This document shows, in pieces, positions 36,252 through 45,705 of a stretch of 64,000 bases of DNA. This DNA comes from Caballeronia temeraria (lineage in GTDB: Bacteria; Pseudomonadota; Gammaproteobacteria; Burkholderiales; Burkholderiaceae). A program made the translations under genes and the position numbers. The stretch covers positions 310,001 through 374,000 of the forward strand of contig NZ_FCOI02000002.1 in NCBI RefSeq assembly GCF_001544795.2, in the 5' to 3' direction. Each line of letters begins with the position of its first letter. Positions within the stretch are counted from its first letter, which is position 1. The notes beneath the pieces were generated by a model. It was not told the origin of the DNA. It ran no database searches and worked only from the letters and a program-made list of their open reading frames with translations.

Positions 36252-38249
36252 ATGCAAGCGGCGAAGCCTCAGTCTGCGAGTGCTTCGCCGCAGTCGTTTC
36301 CGGCGCCTGATTCCCCGGGCGCGTATGACACAATGACAGATCCTCTTTCGCGGGATTCTGCTCACGTGACGCGCCGCATCCTCGTGTTTTTCGCGCTTGT
36401 CGCCGCGCTCGTGGCGTGCTGCGCGCTCACGTGGCAAATCGCGTGGCAACGCGGCATCGACGAGTTGCGGCTCAATGCCGCCGCACGCGTGGATCGCACG
36501 ACGAACACGCTCAAGAGCACGCTCGACCGCTACGAATACCTGCCTTATCTGCTGTCGCGGCATCCCGTGGTGCAGAACGCGCTCGACCATCCGGACGATG
36601 CGAACGTCGAGCGCGCGAACCGCTATCTCGAAGACCTCAACGCGCGCGCGCACGCCACCGTCACGTATCTGATCCGCGCGAACGGCATCTCGGTCGCCGC
36701 GAGCAACTGGAACGCGACGGACAGTTTCGTCGGCGTGGACTACAACTTCCGGCCGTATTTCATCGATGCGATGAAAGGCGGCGTCGGCCGGTTCTTCGGC
36801 ATTGGGACGATCTCGACCGAACCTGGCTATTACATCTCGCAGCCCGTGTATCGCGAGGGCACGAAAGAGATCATCGGCGTCGCGGTCGTGAAGCTGAATC
36901 TCGAATGGCTGCAGGGCGCGGATGCGTCCGAGCCGCTCATCGTCACCGACGATCACGGCGTGATCTTTCTCTCGTCGGTGCCGGCGTGGAAATATCACAC
37001 GGTGCGGCCGCTGCCGCAGAACATCGAGGCGTCCGTTTATGCGACACGCCAGTACGCGCAACAAGCGATCACACCGCTGCCGATGACCATCGTGAAGACG
37101 CTCGAAGGCGGCGCGCAGATCGTGCGCGTCGGCGGAGGCGGCGGGCGGGACGGCCGCAATGCGCCGGCGTTTCTCGCGACGCATCGCTCCATCGGCGAAC
37201 CCGACTGGCAACTGATCACGATGGCCGCGCTCGATCCCGTCGAGAGCGCCGCGCAGAACGCGGTCATCGTCACCGCGCTCGTCTTCGTCTCGCTGTGCCT
37301 GCTCGCGTTCTACTGGCGCATGCGCCGCGCGCGCGTGCGCGAGATGATCCGCAGCCGCGAAATGCTGCAAACCGCGTATGCCGAGCTGAATCAACGGGTC
37401 GCGGAACGCACGGCGGATTTGTCGGAGGCGAACGCGCAGCTCACGAAGGAAGTGAACGAGCGCACGCGCGCCGAACAGGATTTGCGCGCCGCGCACGACG
37501 AGCTCATTCAGGCGAGCAAACTCGCCGCGCTCGGCCAGATGGCGGCGGGCATCACGCACGAGCTGAATCAGCCGCTCGCCGCGCTGCGCAGTTTCTCCGA
37601 CAACACGCGCGTGCTGATCGATCGCGGCGATCAGGCGGCGGCGCGCGAGAATCTCGAAGCGATCGCGTCGCTGACCGAGCGCATGGGCAACATCACGAAC
37701 CAGTTGAAGTTGTTCGTCACCAAGGCGCGGCCGAAGAACGCGCGCGCGGACGTCGCGCGGGCGCTGCGCCAGGTGTTCTCGATGCTGCGTCCGCGCATGA
37801 AGAACGTCGTCATCGATATCGCGCCCGAACTCGCGGAAGGCCGCGCGCCTGTGTTCGTGCGCTGCGAGGATTTGCGGCTGGAGCAGGTGTTCATCAACCT
37901 GATCGGCAATGCGATCGATGCGGTCGCGTCGTGCGACAAGCCGCGCATCGTCATCGAACTGAATGCGCACGCGGACACGATCGAGCTCGTCGTGCGCGAC
38001 AATGGTCCCGGCATTCCCGTCGACGCGCTGCCGAAACTCTTCGAGCCGTTCTTCACGACGAAGGAAATGGGGCAGGGCCTAGGGCTAGGGCTCGCGATTT
38101 CATCGGCGATTGCGCGCGATTACGGCGGCACGCTCGTCGCGCGCAATCGCGAGGCGCCAATCGTCGCGGACGGGCCGGAAGGCGGCACGCAGGCTGACGC
38201 CGATCATTCGCACGGCGCGGAATTCGTGCTGACTTTGAGGCGCGCGTAA
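36252..38249 (+). CDS. dctB: C4-dicarboxylate sensor histidine kinase DctB
   Basis: Membrane sensor kinase of the DctB/DctD pair, 665 residues. Two transmembrane helices (about residues 40-62 and 337-356) flank a periplasmic double-CACHE domain that binds C4-dicarboxylates. A coiled-coil linker (ELNQRVAERTADLSEANAQL) leads to the dimerisation domain with His436 in GITHELNQPLAAL, then the ATPase domain with N-box NLIGNAIDAV, DNGPGIP and GLGLGLAIS. AGGAAGCGATC precedes the ATG at 36252; a shorter start at MTDPLSR (36333) is possible. The dctA gene is 25 bases upstream. Confidence 0.95.
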   Translation: MQAAKPQSASASPQSFPAPDSPGAYDTMTDPLSRDSAHVTRRILVFFALVAALVACCALTWQIAWQRGIDELRLNAAARVDRTTNTLKSTLDRYEYLPYLLSRHPVVQNALDHPDDANVERANRYLEDLNARAHATVTYLIRANGISVAASNWNATDSFVGVDYNFRPYFIDAMKGGVGRFFGIGTISTEPGYYISQPVYREGTKEIIGVAVVKLNLEWLQGADASEPLIVTDDHGVIFLSSVPAWKYHTVRPLPQNIEASVYATRQYAQQAITPLPMTIVKTLEGGAQIVRVGGGGGRDGRNAPAFLATHRSIGEPDWQLITMAALDPVESAAQNAVIVTALVFVSLCLLAFYWRMRRARVREMIRSREMLQTAYAELNQRVAERTADLSEANAQLTKEVNERTRAEQDLRAAHDELIQASKLAALGQMAAGITHELNQPLAALRSFSDNTRVLIDRGDQAAARENLEAIASLTERMGNITNQLKLFVTKARPKNARADVARALRQVFSMLRPRMKNVVIDIAPELAEGRAPVFVRCEDLRLEQVFINLIGNAIDAVASCDKPRIVIELNAHADTIELVVRDNGPGIPVDALPKLFEPFFTTKEMGQGLGLGLAISSAIARDYGGTLVARNREAPIVADGPEGGTQADADHSHGAEFVLTLRRA

Positions 38250-38268
38250 TACTTTGCAGAGGCAAGAC

Positions 38269-39612
38269 ATGACCACCGGTTTGCAGGTGATCTTCATCGA
38301 AGACGACGAGCTCGTGCGCCGCGCGAGCGTGCAGAGTCTGCAACTCGCGGGCTTCGACGTGACCGGCCACGGCAGCGTCGAATCCGCCGCGCGTGTGATC
38401 GACGCGAGTTTTCCCGGCGTGATCGTGAGCGATATTCGCCTGCCCGGCGCGAGCGGTCTCGATCTGCTCGCGCAATGCCGCGAGCGCGCGCCCGAAGTGC
38501 CGGTGATTCTCGTCACCGGCCACGGCGATATCTCGATGGCCGTGCAGGCGATGCGCGACGGCGCCTACGATTTCATCGAAAAGCCGTTCGCGTCCGAGCG
38601 CCTGATCGAAGCGGTGCGGCGCGCGCTGGAACGCCGCAAGCTCGTGCTGGAGAATCAGGCGCTGCGGCGCGAGCTGGCCGGCGCGGGGCAGAGCCGCATC
38701 ATCGGGCGCAGTCTCGCGATCGAACAGGTGCGCCGGCTGATCGCGAACGTCGCGCCGACCGACGCCTCCGTGCTTATCAACGGCGATACGGGCGCGGGCA
38801 AGGAGCTGATCGCGCGCAGCCTGCACGAGATGTCGCCGCGTCGCGACAAGCCGTTCATCGCGGTGAATTGCGGCGCGCTGCCGGAGCAGATGTTCGAATC
38901 GGAGATGTTCGGCTACGAAGCGGGCGCGTTTACGGGGGCGCAGAAGCGGCGCGTCGGCAAGCTGGAGCATGCGTCGGGCGGCACGCTCTTTCTCGATGAA
39001 ATCGAGAGCATGCCGCTCTCATTGCAGGTGAAGCTCCTGCGCGTGTTGCAGGACGGCGTGCTGGAGCGGCTCGGCTCGAATCAGCCGGTGCGCGCGAACT
39101 TGCGCGTGGTCGCGGCGGCGAAGGGCGACATGAACGAGCACGTCGCCGACGGCACGTTTCGCCGCGACTTGCTGTATCGGCTGAACGTGGTGACGATCAC
39201 GCTGCCGCCGCTCAACGAGCGCCGCGAAGACATCGTGCCGCTCTTCGAGCATTTTCTCCTCGATGCCGCCGTGCGCTACGAGCGGCCCGCGCCGCTCATC
39301 ACGGATCGTCAGCGCGCCGAACTGATGCAGCGCGACTGGCCCGGCAACGTGCGCGAGTTGCGCAACGCGGCGGATCGCATGGTGCTCGGCATTCTCGACG
39401 ACGGCGGCGCGGCGGCCGCGCTCGATACCTCGACGCAATCGCTCAAGGAACGCACCGAGCAGTTCGAGCGTGCCGTGATCGGGCAGGCGCTGGAGCAGTG
39501 CGGCGGCGCGGTCGCGGTGGCGGCGGACCGGCTGCAACTCGGCAAGGCGACGCTGTACGAGAAGATCAAGCGATATGGCATCGCCGTGAAAGGCGAGTCG
39601 TCCGAGCGATAA
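38269..39612 (+). CDS. dctD: C4-dicarboxylate response regulator DctD (sigma-54 activator)
   Basis: NtrC-family activator of 447 residues. A receiver domain (1-120) has the phospho-acceptor Asp55 in VIVSDIRLPG. The AAA+ domain has Walker A GDTGAGKE, the sigma-54 contact loop GAFTGAQ and the arginine finger region. The C-terminal Fis-type helix-turn-helix is AADRLQLGKATLYEKIKRYG. DctB phosphorylates it and it activates dctA from the sigma-54 promoter at 34693-34708. GCAGAGGCAAGAC precedes the ATG at 38269. A terminator follows. Confidence 0.96.
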   Translation: MTTGLQVIFIEDDELVRRASVQSLQLAGFDVTGHGSVESAARVIDASFPGVIVSDIRLPGASGLDLLAQCRERAPEVPVILVTGHGDISMAVQAMRDGAYDFIEKPFASERLIEAVRRALERRKLVLENQALRRELAGAGQSRIIGRSLAIEQVRRLIANVAPTDASVLINGDTGAGKELIARSLHEMSPRRDKPFIAVNCGALPEQMFESEMFGYEAGAFTGAQKRRVGKLEHASGGTLFLDEIESMPLSLQVKLLRVLQDGVLERLGSNQPVRANLRVVAAAKGDMNEHVADGTFRRDLLYRLNVVTITLPPLNERREDIVPLFEHFLLDAAVRYERPAPLITDRQRAELMQRDWPGNVRELRNAADRMVLGILDDGGAAAALDTSTQSLKERTEQFERAVIGQALEQCGGAVAVAADRLQLGKATLYEKIKRYGIAVKGESSER

Positions 39613-39613
39613 A

Positions 39614-39647
39614 AAACCCGCTGGTTTGCAGCCAGCGGGTTTTGTGT
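39614..39647. terminator. Bidirectional terminator between dctD and tlpA
   Basis: AAACCCGCTGG (39614-39624) with CCAGCGGGTTT (39632-39642), A-run on one side and T-run on the other, serving both convergent genes. Confidence 0.88.
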
Positions 39648-39669
39648 TTTCTGGTCGATGTCGACGCGT

Positions 39670-40206
39670 TCAAGCCGAACCGAGCGCCTTGTCGAGCAGT
39701 TGATCCAGCTCCGCGAACGTCGGCTCGCCGACATAGCGCTTCAAGATCTTCCCGTTCTTGTCGATGACGAAGGTCGTCGGCGTCAGTTGCACGTTGCCGA
39801 ACTGCTTGGCGGCGCTGCCGTCGTCCATCGCGACCTTGAAGGGCAGGTTGCGCGTCTGAGCGTAGTTGTTCACGTACATCGGCGCGTCGTAGTTCATCGC
39901 GACCGCCACGAATTCCAGGCCGCGGCCCTTGAACTTGTTGTACGTGTCGATCATCTGCGGCATTTCCTTCATGCAGGTCTCGCAACTCGTCGCCCAGAAA
40001 TTGACGAGATAGACCTTGCCCTTGAGGTCGCCCGAAGTCGAAATCTTTTGTCCCGACAGCAGCGTGAAAGTCGCGTCCGGCACCTTCTGCTGGCCGCCGA
40101 AAGCGAAATAACCGGTGCACGCGATCACGCCCGCGACGAGCGTCATCACGATGTAGCGCAGCGGGCTCTTGGCGCGCGTGGATGAATCTTGCGTGGCTTG
40201 GGACAT
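39670..40206 (-). CDS. TlpA family thiol:disulfide oxidoreductase
   Basis: A 178-residue periplasmic thioredoxin-fold protein held by one N-terminal transmembrane helix (about residues 17-36). The active site reads WATSCETC, a C-x-x-C in the usual Redoxin/TlpA place, and LTPTTFVIDKNG holds the cis-proline. Family members reduce cytochrome c maturation components or copper-chaperone thiols. The neighbours do not point to a partner. It is convergent with dctD across a shared terminator. Confidence 0.9.
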   Translation of the reverse strand: MSQATQDSSTRAKSPLRYIVMTLVAGVIACTGYFAFGGQQKVPDATFTLLSGQKISTSGDLKGKVYLVNFWATSCETCMKEMPQMIDTYNKFKGRGLEFVAVAMNYDAPMYVNNYAQTRNLPFKVAMDDGSAAKQFGNVQLTPTTFVIDKNGKILKRYVGEPTFAELDQLLDKALGSA

Positions 40207-40340
40207 GTGGAACCTCGAATGGCTCTCCGGCGAACGGAGACTGCTGCGTATTTTAGCGCCAATTTCGGGATGAGTTCGTGACGCGCCGATAAGCCCGGCA
40301 TCGCAGCGCGATAATGACGGTTTTCACGCAGTGGTTCGTC

Positions 40341-40943
40341 ATGAAACGAGTTTTCTCCGTGTTTTCTTTCCGCCTGCCGCGCGCTGCTGCGCGTTTTCTT
40401 CCCAACTTCGCTTCGGCTAACAGACTGGTGTGCGCATCTGTCGCATGCGGCGCGTTGCTCGCGTGCACGCCGTCGTACGACTGGCGCACCGTGATGAACA
40501 ACGACGACGGCTACGAGGTCACCTTGCCCGCCAAGCCGCGTTCCGATGAGCGGAAGATCGAAATCGCCGGCCAGTCGATGACGATGCGCATGCAGACCGC
40601 CGAAGCCAACGATGCCGTGTTCGCCGTCGGCACGGTCGTGCTGCCGAGCGCCGATCCGCAATTGCAGCGTGCAGCGCTCGATTTCCTGCAGCAAGGCCTC
40701 GCGCGCAACGTGAATGCGACGCCTGACGCGCGTGCGACGCAGATCGATCTTGCGGCGGGCGGCCGCGTGCTCGGTAGCGAGATCGAAGTAAAAGGAGAAG
40801 GCGGGGAAAAGCGCCAGTCGCGGACCATTCACGCGAGATTCGTCGCGCGGGGTGTGCATGTCTATCAACTGGCGATCGTGTCAGACAAGACGCCGCCGCG
40901 GGAGCAGGCCGAGCAGTTCTTTACGTCCTTCAAATTGTTTTAG
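40341..40943 (+). CDS. Putative lipoprotein of unknown function
   Basis: A 200-residue exported protein. The start region has a basic N-terminus followed by a hydrophobic stretch and a lipobox-like ALLAC at about residue 39 (GALLACTPSYDWRT), a rather long leader for a lipoprotein. The mature part contains YEVTLPAKPRSDERKIEIAG and a C-terminal VHVYQLAIVSDK segment, a fold I do not recognise by name. I chose the ATG at 40341; a second ORF start nine codons upstream is possible. It is divergent from tlpA. The function is unknown. Confidence 0.72.
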   Translation: MKRVFSVFSFRLPRAAARFLPNFASANRLVCASVACGALLACTPSYDWRTVMNNDDGYEVTLPAKPRSDERKIEIAGQSMTMRMQTAEANDAVFAVGTVVLPSADPQLQRAALDFLQQGLARNVNATPDARATQIDLAAGGRVLGSEIEVKGEGGEKRQSRTIHARFVARGVHVYQLAIVSDKTPPREQAEQFFTSFKLF

Positions 40944-41322
40944 AGGAAGGACTCGAATTCTGTGTGTACTGACTTAAGAAACGTCTTAGTCCGGCTGAAA
41001 GAGCCGAAGTTCCTTCGGAAGTTTACGCGCTAATCCACGGATTCGTATGGACTTTTTCCGCTATCCACAGTGTCTGTGGATAACTTTGTGGAAAACACTG
41101 TGCGGTAGCGCGCTAAAGCCCATTTCACGCGGTTTACGTTAGTTTGCCTCCGTTCGCGGCAAGTTAAATAGTTCAATAAAATCAATGGTCTGTGAAATGA
41201 GCCTAAAACCGGGGTTTGATCAGATGGGAGAAGACCCCAGATCGCTTCAGTGTGTATAAGTCAAGACTTGACAAGCACTTTTCTACCGAGCAGAGGCGGA
41301 CCAGGCCGCGTCCGCGCTGGCT
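40944..41322. other. Intergenic region with DnaA-box cluster before comM
   Basis: 379 bases with no gene. The region is clearly AT-richer than its neighbours and holds the DnaA-box cluster listed separately, a hairpin (CGGCTGAAAGAGCCG, about 40992-41006) and a CTTAAG word at 40973-40978 with only a degenerate second half. It is the 3' region of both the lipoprotein gene and the convergent comM gene. Confidence 0.6.
41061..41095. other. Cluster of three DnaA boxes
   Basis: CTATCCACA (41061-41069, one mismatch), TGTGGATAA (41075-41083, a perfect box on the minus strand) and TGTGGAAAA (41087-41095, one mismatch) lie within 35 bases. AT-rich DNA follows (AAGTTAAATAGTTCAATAAA, 41161-41180). This looks like a DnaA-binding site outside oriC. 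Confidence 0.55.
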
Positions 41323-42867
41323 TCACGCGACAGTCAGCGTCCGCCGGTACTGAACGGCCTCCGCGACGTGCGACACATCCGGCATGTCCGAGCCGGCGAG
41401 ATCGGCGATCGTCCGCGCGACCTTGAGCACGCGGTAGTAGGCGCGCGCCGACCAGCCGAAGCGCTCGCCCGCCGTGCGCAGCAAGGCTTCGCCTGCGGCA
41501 TCGGGGCGACAGACGGCGTCGGCTTCGCGGCCGTCGAGATCGCGGTTGATCTTGCCCTGCCGCTGCGTCTGTATGTCGCGGGCCGCGGCGACCCGGCCGG
41601 CGACGACGACGCTCGACTCGCCGCGCTCCGTGCCGCGCGCCGACAATTCCGCGGGCGACAGGGCCGGCAACTCGATCTGAATGTCGATGCGGTCCATCAG
41701 CGGCCCCGACAACTTGCGCAGATAGCGCGCGGCGACGTCGGGCGAACAGCGGCATCGGCCGCCCGGATCGCCGCGCCAGCCGCACGGACACGGATTCATC
41801 GCCGCGACGAGTTGGCATGCCGCTGGGAACTCCGCCTGCTGCGCGGCGCGCGAAATCGTGATCTGGCCGACTTCGAGCGGCTCGCGTAGCGTTTCCAGCA
41901 CTTTTCGATCGAACTCGGGCAACTCGTCGAGGAAGAGCACGCCGAGATGCGCGAGCGTGATCTCGCCGGGCTGCGGCGGATTGCGCCCGCCCACCAGCGC
42001 CGCCGCGCTCGACGAGTGATGGGGCGCGCGAAACGGCCGCCGCCGCCACTGCTCGGGCGTGAAGCCGATCGAACTCGCCGAAAGAATCGCGGCGGAGGTG
42101 AGCGCTTCGTCGTCGTTCATCGGCGGGAGCAGGCCGGGCAAACGCGCGGCGAGCATCGACTTGCCCGCGCCGGGCGGACCGACCATCAGCAGATGATGCC
42201 CGCCCGCCGCCGCGACTTCGAGCGCGCGGCGCGCAGCGGGATGACCGATGACATCGGCGAGATCGGCGCAAGGCGCGGCGGTTAGAGGCAACGGCGCGGC
42301 GTGGACCGGTCGCAGGCGCGCATCGGGAACGCGGTTCAGATGCGCGCAGAGCGTCGGCAAGTCCGCCGCGCCGAAGACTTCGATGCCCGGCACGAGCGCC
42401 GCCTCGGCCGCGCTCGCGAGCGGCACGTAGATTTCCGGGATGCGCGCGGCCGCATCGCGCATCGATGCGTAGTGGCGGGCCGCGCCGCAGACCATCGCGA
42501 ACGCGCCGCGCATCGGACGCAGCGCGCCGGTCAGCGATAGCTCGCCGGCGAATTCGCGATGTTCGAGCGATTCGGCCGGAATCTGACCGCTTGCGGCGAG
42601 AATGCCGAGCGCAATCGGCAGATCGAAGCGGCCGGTTTCCTTCGGCAGATCGGCGGGCGCGAGATTGACGGTGATTCTGCGGACGGGGAAATCGAAGCCG
42701 CAGTTCTGCAGCGCGGCGCGCACGCGTTCGCGGCTTTCGCGGACTTCGAGATCGGGCAAACCGACGATAGAAAACGACGGCAACCCGTTGGCGAGATGGA
42801 CTTCGACGACGACTTCGGGCGCGCGCCCAGGAGCGGGCGCGCGGCTGCGTACCACGGCAAGCGACAT
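41323..42867 (-). CDS. comM: YifB/ComM family Mg-chelatase-like AAA ATPase
   Basis: A 514-residue cytosolic ATPase; ComM is a helicase that helps branch migration during natural transformation in other Gram-negative bacteria. It has an N-terminal Lon-protease-like ChlI domain (about 1-170), Walker A GPPGAGKSML, Walker B FLDELPEF, and the C-terminal Mg-chelatase domain with the CPCGWRGDP zinc-finger segment. No other competence genes adjoin it except comF near 59-60 kb. It is on the minus strand with a 95-base gap before ubiK. Confidence 0.93.
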   Translation of the reverse strand: MSLAVVRSRAPAPGRAPEVVVEVHLANGLPSFSIVGLPDLEVRESRERVRAALQNCGFDFPVRRITVNLAPADLPKETGRFDLPIALGILAASGQIPAESLEHREFAGELSLTGALRPMRGAFAMVCGAARHYASMRDAAARIPEIYVPLASAAEAALVPGIEVFGAADLPTLCAHLNRVPDARLRPVHAAPLPLTAAPCADLADVIGHPAARRALEVAAAGGHHLLMVGPPGAGKSMLAARLPGLLPPMNDDEALTSAAILSASSIGFTPEQWRRRPFRAPHHSSSAAALVGGRNPPQPGEITLAHLGVLFLDELPEFDRKVLETLREPLEVGQITISRAAQQAEFPAACQLVAAMNPCPCGWRGDPGGRCRCSPDVAARYLRKLSGPLMDRIDIQIELPALSPAELSARGTERGESSVVVAGRVAAARDIQTQRQGKINRDLDGREADAVCRPDAAGEALLRTAGERFGWSARAYYRVLKVARTIADLAGSDMPDVSHVAEAVQYRRTLTVA

Positions 42868-42962
42868 GATTTCACCTGGATCGGCGCGACGGGCACGCCG
42901 GCAATAAAACTAGAAACTCACGGCTCGCTAGCCGAGGTATGCGGTAGGGCGTTGCTGGCGCC

Positions 42963-43226
42963 TTAGTCTTGCGCGGCGGAGCTGCCGCCCGCGAGACGCT
43001 GCTCCAGTTGCGCGACGCGCTTTTCGAGTTCTTCCAGACGAGCGCGAGTGCGCACGAGCACCTGCGTCTGCGTGTCGAATTCTTCGCGCGTCACGAGATC
43101 CAGCTTCGAAAAGCCTTGCGAGAGCATCGCTTTCATATTCCGTTCGACGTCTTTCGCGGGCGAATTCTTGAAGAGCTCGCTCATCTTCTGCTGCAAATCA
43201 TTAAAAACGTCGTTGGGCTGCTTCAT
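42963..43226 (-). CDS. ubiK: Ubiquinone biosynthesis accessory factor UbiK (BMFP/YqiC)
   Basis: An 87-residue membrane fusogenic protein; UbiK supports the Ubi complex that makes ubiquinone under aerobic conditions. The sequence MKQPNDVFNDLQQKMSELF and a C-terminal coiled coil (RARLEELEKRVAQLEQRL) are typical. AGGGAGAAACG precedes the ATG at 43226, which excludes a longer upstream frame. A hairpin with a T7 loop (TGCAC/GTGCA, 43241-43257) lies in the leader, and a perfect palindrome (43284-43299) lies 58 bases upstream. Confidence 0.93.
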   Translation of the reverse strand: MKQPNDVFNDLQQKMSELFKNSPAKDVERNMKAMLSQGFSKLDLVTREEFDTQTQVLVRTRARLEELEKRVAQLEQRLAGGSSAAQD

Positions 43227-43283
43227 CGTTTCTCCCTTCTTGCACAAAAAAAGTGCATTCATTGTTAGGTCAGTGCCCCGAAG

Positions 43284-43299
43284 TATCGAATGTTCGATA
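43284..43299. promoter_or_regulatory. 16-bp palindrome overlapping the putative ubiK promoter
   Basis: TATCGAATGTTCGATA, a perfect 7+2+7 inverted repeat. On the minus strand its right half carries TTCGAT, which sits 17 bases before a TAACAA -10-like hexamer, so a bound protein would block or assist the ubiK promoter. Confidence 0.45.
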
Positions 43300-43531
43300 T
43301 TGGTGCGTGCCGGCACTTCCGCCGGCGCGATCCGAAGCACCTTTGAGGCGCCGCGATTTTAGCGCTGCCGCCGCCTCGCGTTGTCCGCCCATGCCCCTTT
43401 TTGCGGGACCTCGGGACCACTCTAACAACGAACTTATCGCCGCGCCAGCGCGCGCGGCGCACGTTAGCCGTTCGGCCTACCCTTCGCGCGAATGTTTCGC
43501 GAAATCGCGCAAACCCGCATGAACACTCGCA

Positions 43532-43547
43532 TGGCATACGAGTTGCA
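43532..43547 (+). promoter_or_regulatory. Sigma-54 promoter of glnK-amtB
   Basis: TGGCATACGAGTTGCA: -24 TGGCA and -12 TTGCA at the exact consensus spacing, ending 72 bases before the glnK start codon. NtrC control is expected for this operon. Confidence 0.88.
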
Positions 43548-43550
43548 TAA

Positions 43551-43958
<408 letters not shown>

Positions 43959-43989
43959 CAAGAAATTGGCGATAAGAGGAACCAGAAGA

Positions 43990-45450
43990 ATGCGCAACTT
44001 TTTGATGTCACTGTTGGTGGCGAGCGCGCTGATCGGCGCGAATGTCGGCACCGCTCTCGCCCAGGATGCGTCCGCTCCGGCCGCTGCCTCGGCACCCGCG
44101 GATACCGCCTCGGCCACTCCCGCTGCACCCGCTGCACCCGCAAGCGCACCGGCCGCGGCCGCCGACGCTGCTTCCGCCGCCTCGGATGCCGCGCCCGCCG
44201 CGCCGACCGAGCCGGTCATGATCGACTCGTCGAAGATCAGCTCGGGCGACACGGCCTGGATGCTGACGTCCGTCGCCCTCGTGCTGTTCATGACGATTCC
44301 GGGCCTCGCGCTGTTCTATGCAGGCATGGTCCGCAAGAAGAACGTGCTCGCCACGGCCATGCAGAGCTTCGCGATCTGCTGTCTCGTGACGATCCTCTGG
44401 ACGATCGTCGGCTACAGCATCGCGTTCACGCCGGGCGGGTCGTTCATCGGCGGCTTCTCGCGCGTGTTCCTGCACGGCATGGCCTACATCAAGGGCGACA
44501 AGGCGACGACGCTCACCGTGAGCCATCTCGCCACGACGATCCCCGAGTCGGTCTACTTCGCGTTCCAGCTGACCTTCGCGATCATCACGCCGGCGCTCAT
44601 CACCGGTGCGTTCGCCGACCGCATGAAGTTTTCGGCGATGCTCGTGTTCATGACGCTGTGGTCGCTGATCGTGTACTCGCCGGTCGCGCACATGGTCTGG
44701 GAACCGACGGGCTGGCTCGCATCCGCTGGCGTGCTCGACTTCGCGGGCGGCACGGTGGTTCACATCAACGCCGGTATCGCGGGTCTGATGTGCTGTCTCG
44801 TGCTCGGCAAGCGTGTCGGCTACGGCCGCGAAGTGATGGCGCCGCACAACCTCGTGCTCTCGCTGATCGGCGCATCGATGCTGTGGGTGGGCTGGTTCGG
44901 CTTCAACGCGGGTTCGGCGGTCGCGGCTGACGGCCGTGCCGGCTTCGCGATGCTCACGACGCAGATCGCCACCGCGTTCGCCGCATTCGGCTGGATGTTC
45001 GCGGAGTGGATCACGAAGGGCAAGCCGTCGGTGCTCGGCATCATCTCGGGCGCGGTCGCGGGTCTGGTGGCGGTGACGCCGGCATCGGGCTTCGTCGGCG
45101 TGACGGGCGCGATCGTGATCGGCATCGTCGCGGGCGTCGTCTGCTTCTGGTCGGCCACGTGGCTCAAGCACAAGTTCAACTACGACGACTCGCTCGACGC
45201 GTTCGGCGTGCACGGCGTGGGCGGGATCATCGGCGCGCTCCTGACCGGCGTGTTCGCGGTGAAGGACATCGGCGGCTTCGACGGCAGCGTGCTCGTGCAG
45301 GCGAAGGGCGTGCTCGTCACGCTGGTCTACAGCGGCGTCGTCAGCTTCATCCTGCTCAAGGTCATCGACATGACCATGGGTCTGCGCGTCACGGAAGAAC
45401 AGGAACGCGAAGGTCTCGACGTCACGCTGCACGGCGAGCACGTCGAATAA
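43990..45450 (+). CDS. amtB: Ammonium transporter AmtB
   Basis: A 486-residue ammonium channel. A signal peptide (1-22) and an Ala/Pro-rich spacer (about 23-75) precede the Amt core with about eleven transmembrane helices. The core shows DTAWMLTSVALVLFMTIPGL at its start, the gating region AHMVWEPTGW, and the conserved DSLDAFGVHGVGGIIGALL near the end. AGAGGAACCAGAAGA precedes the ATG at 43990. It forms a unit with glnK. The Ala-rich periplasmic extension is longer than in E. coli AmtB. Confidence 0.96.
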   Translation: MRNFLMSLLVASALIGANVGTALAQDASAPAAASAPADTASATPAAPAAPASAPAAAADAASAASDAAPAAPTEPVMIDSSKISSGDTAWMLTSVALVLFMTIPGLALFYAGMVRKKNVLATAMQSFAICCLVTILWTIVGYSIAFTPGGSFIGGFSRVFLHGMAYIKGDKATTLTVSHLATTIPESVYFAFQLTFAIITPALITGAFADRMKFSAMLVFMTLWSLIVYSPVAHMVWEPTGWLASAGVLDFAGGTVVHINAGIAGLMCCLVLGKRVGYGREVMAPHNLVLSLIGASMLWVGWFGFNAGSAVAADGRAGFAMLTTQIATAFAAFGWMFAEWITKGKPSVLGIISGAVAGLVAVTPASGFVGVTGAIVIGIVAGVVCFWSATWLKHKFNYDDSLDAFGVHGVGGIIGALLTGVFAVKDIGGFDGSVLVQAKGVLVTLVYSGVVSFILLKVIDMTMGLRVTEEQEREGLDVTLHGEHVE

Positions 45451-45520
45451 GTCTCACGCCGCGACCGGCGCGCCGCGAGAGGGCGCACCGGATCGCGGCA
45501 AGAACGAGCGCAGCGACTTC

Positions 45521-45547
45521 GCCCGCCTTCATGGCGGGCATTTTTTT
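45521..45547 (+). terminator. Rho-independent terminator after amtB
   Basis: GCCCGCC (45521-45527), TTCAT loop, GGCGGGC (45533-45539), then ATTTTTTT. Confidence 0.9.
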
Positions 45548-45705
45548 GACTGCGGGATTTTCGTCGTGTTTTCGTCGAACGTGCGCGCGAAGTTCGCCGG
45601 AAGGACGCGCGGCAACGGCCGGGAAACCTTGTCAATTGGCGGTTCATACCCAATTAGGCAAAGCAATTGCTCTACAATCTTTTCTCTTCCGTCCGCGAGT
45701 AATAC

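Noticed and set aside
40973..40990. Fourth PmrA/QseB-type box near comM
   Set aside because: CTTAAG is followed at the required distance by TCTTAG, which does not match the hexamer, so it was not counted.
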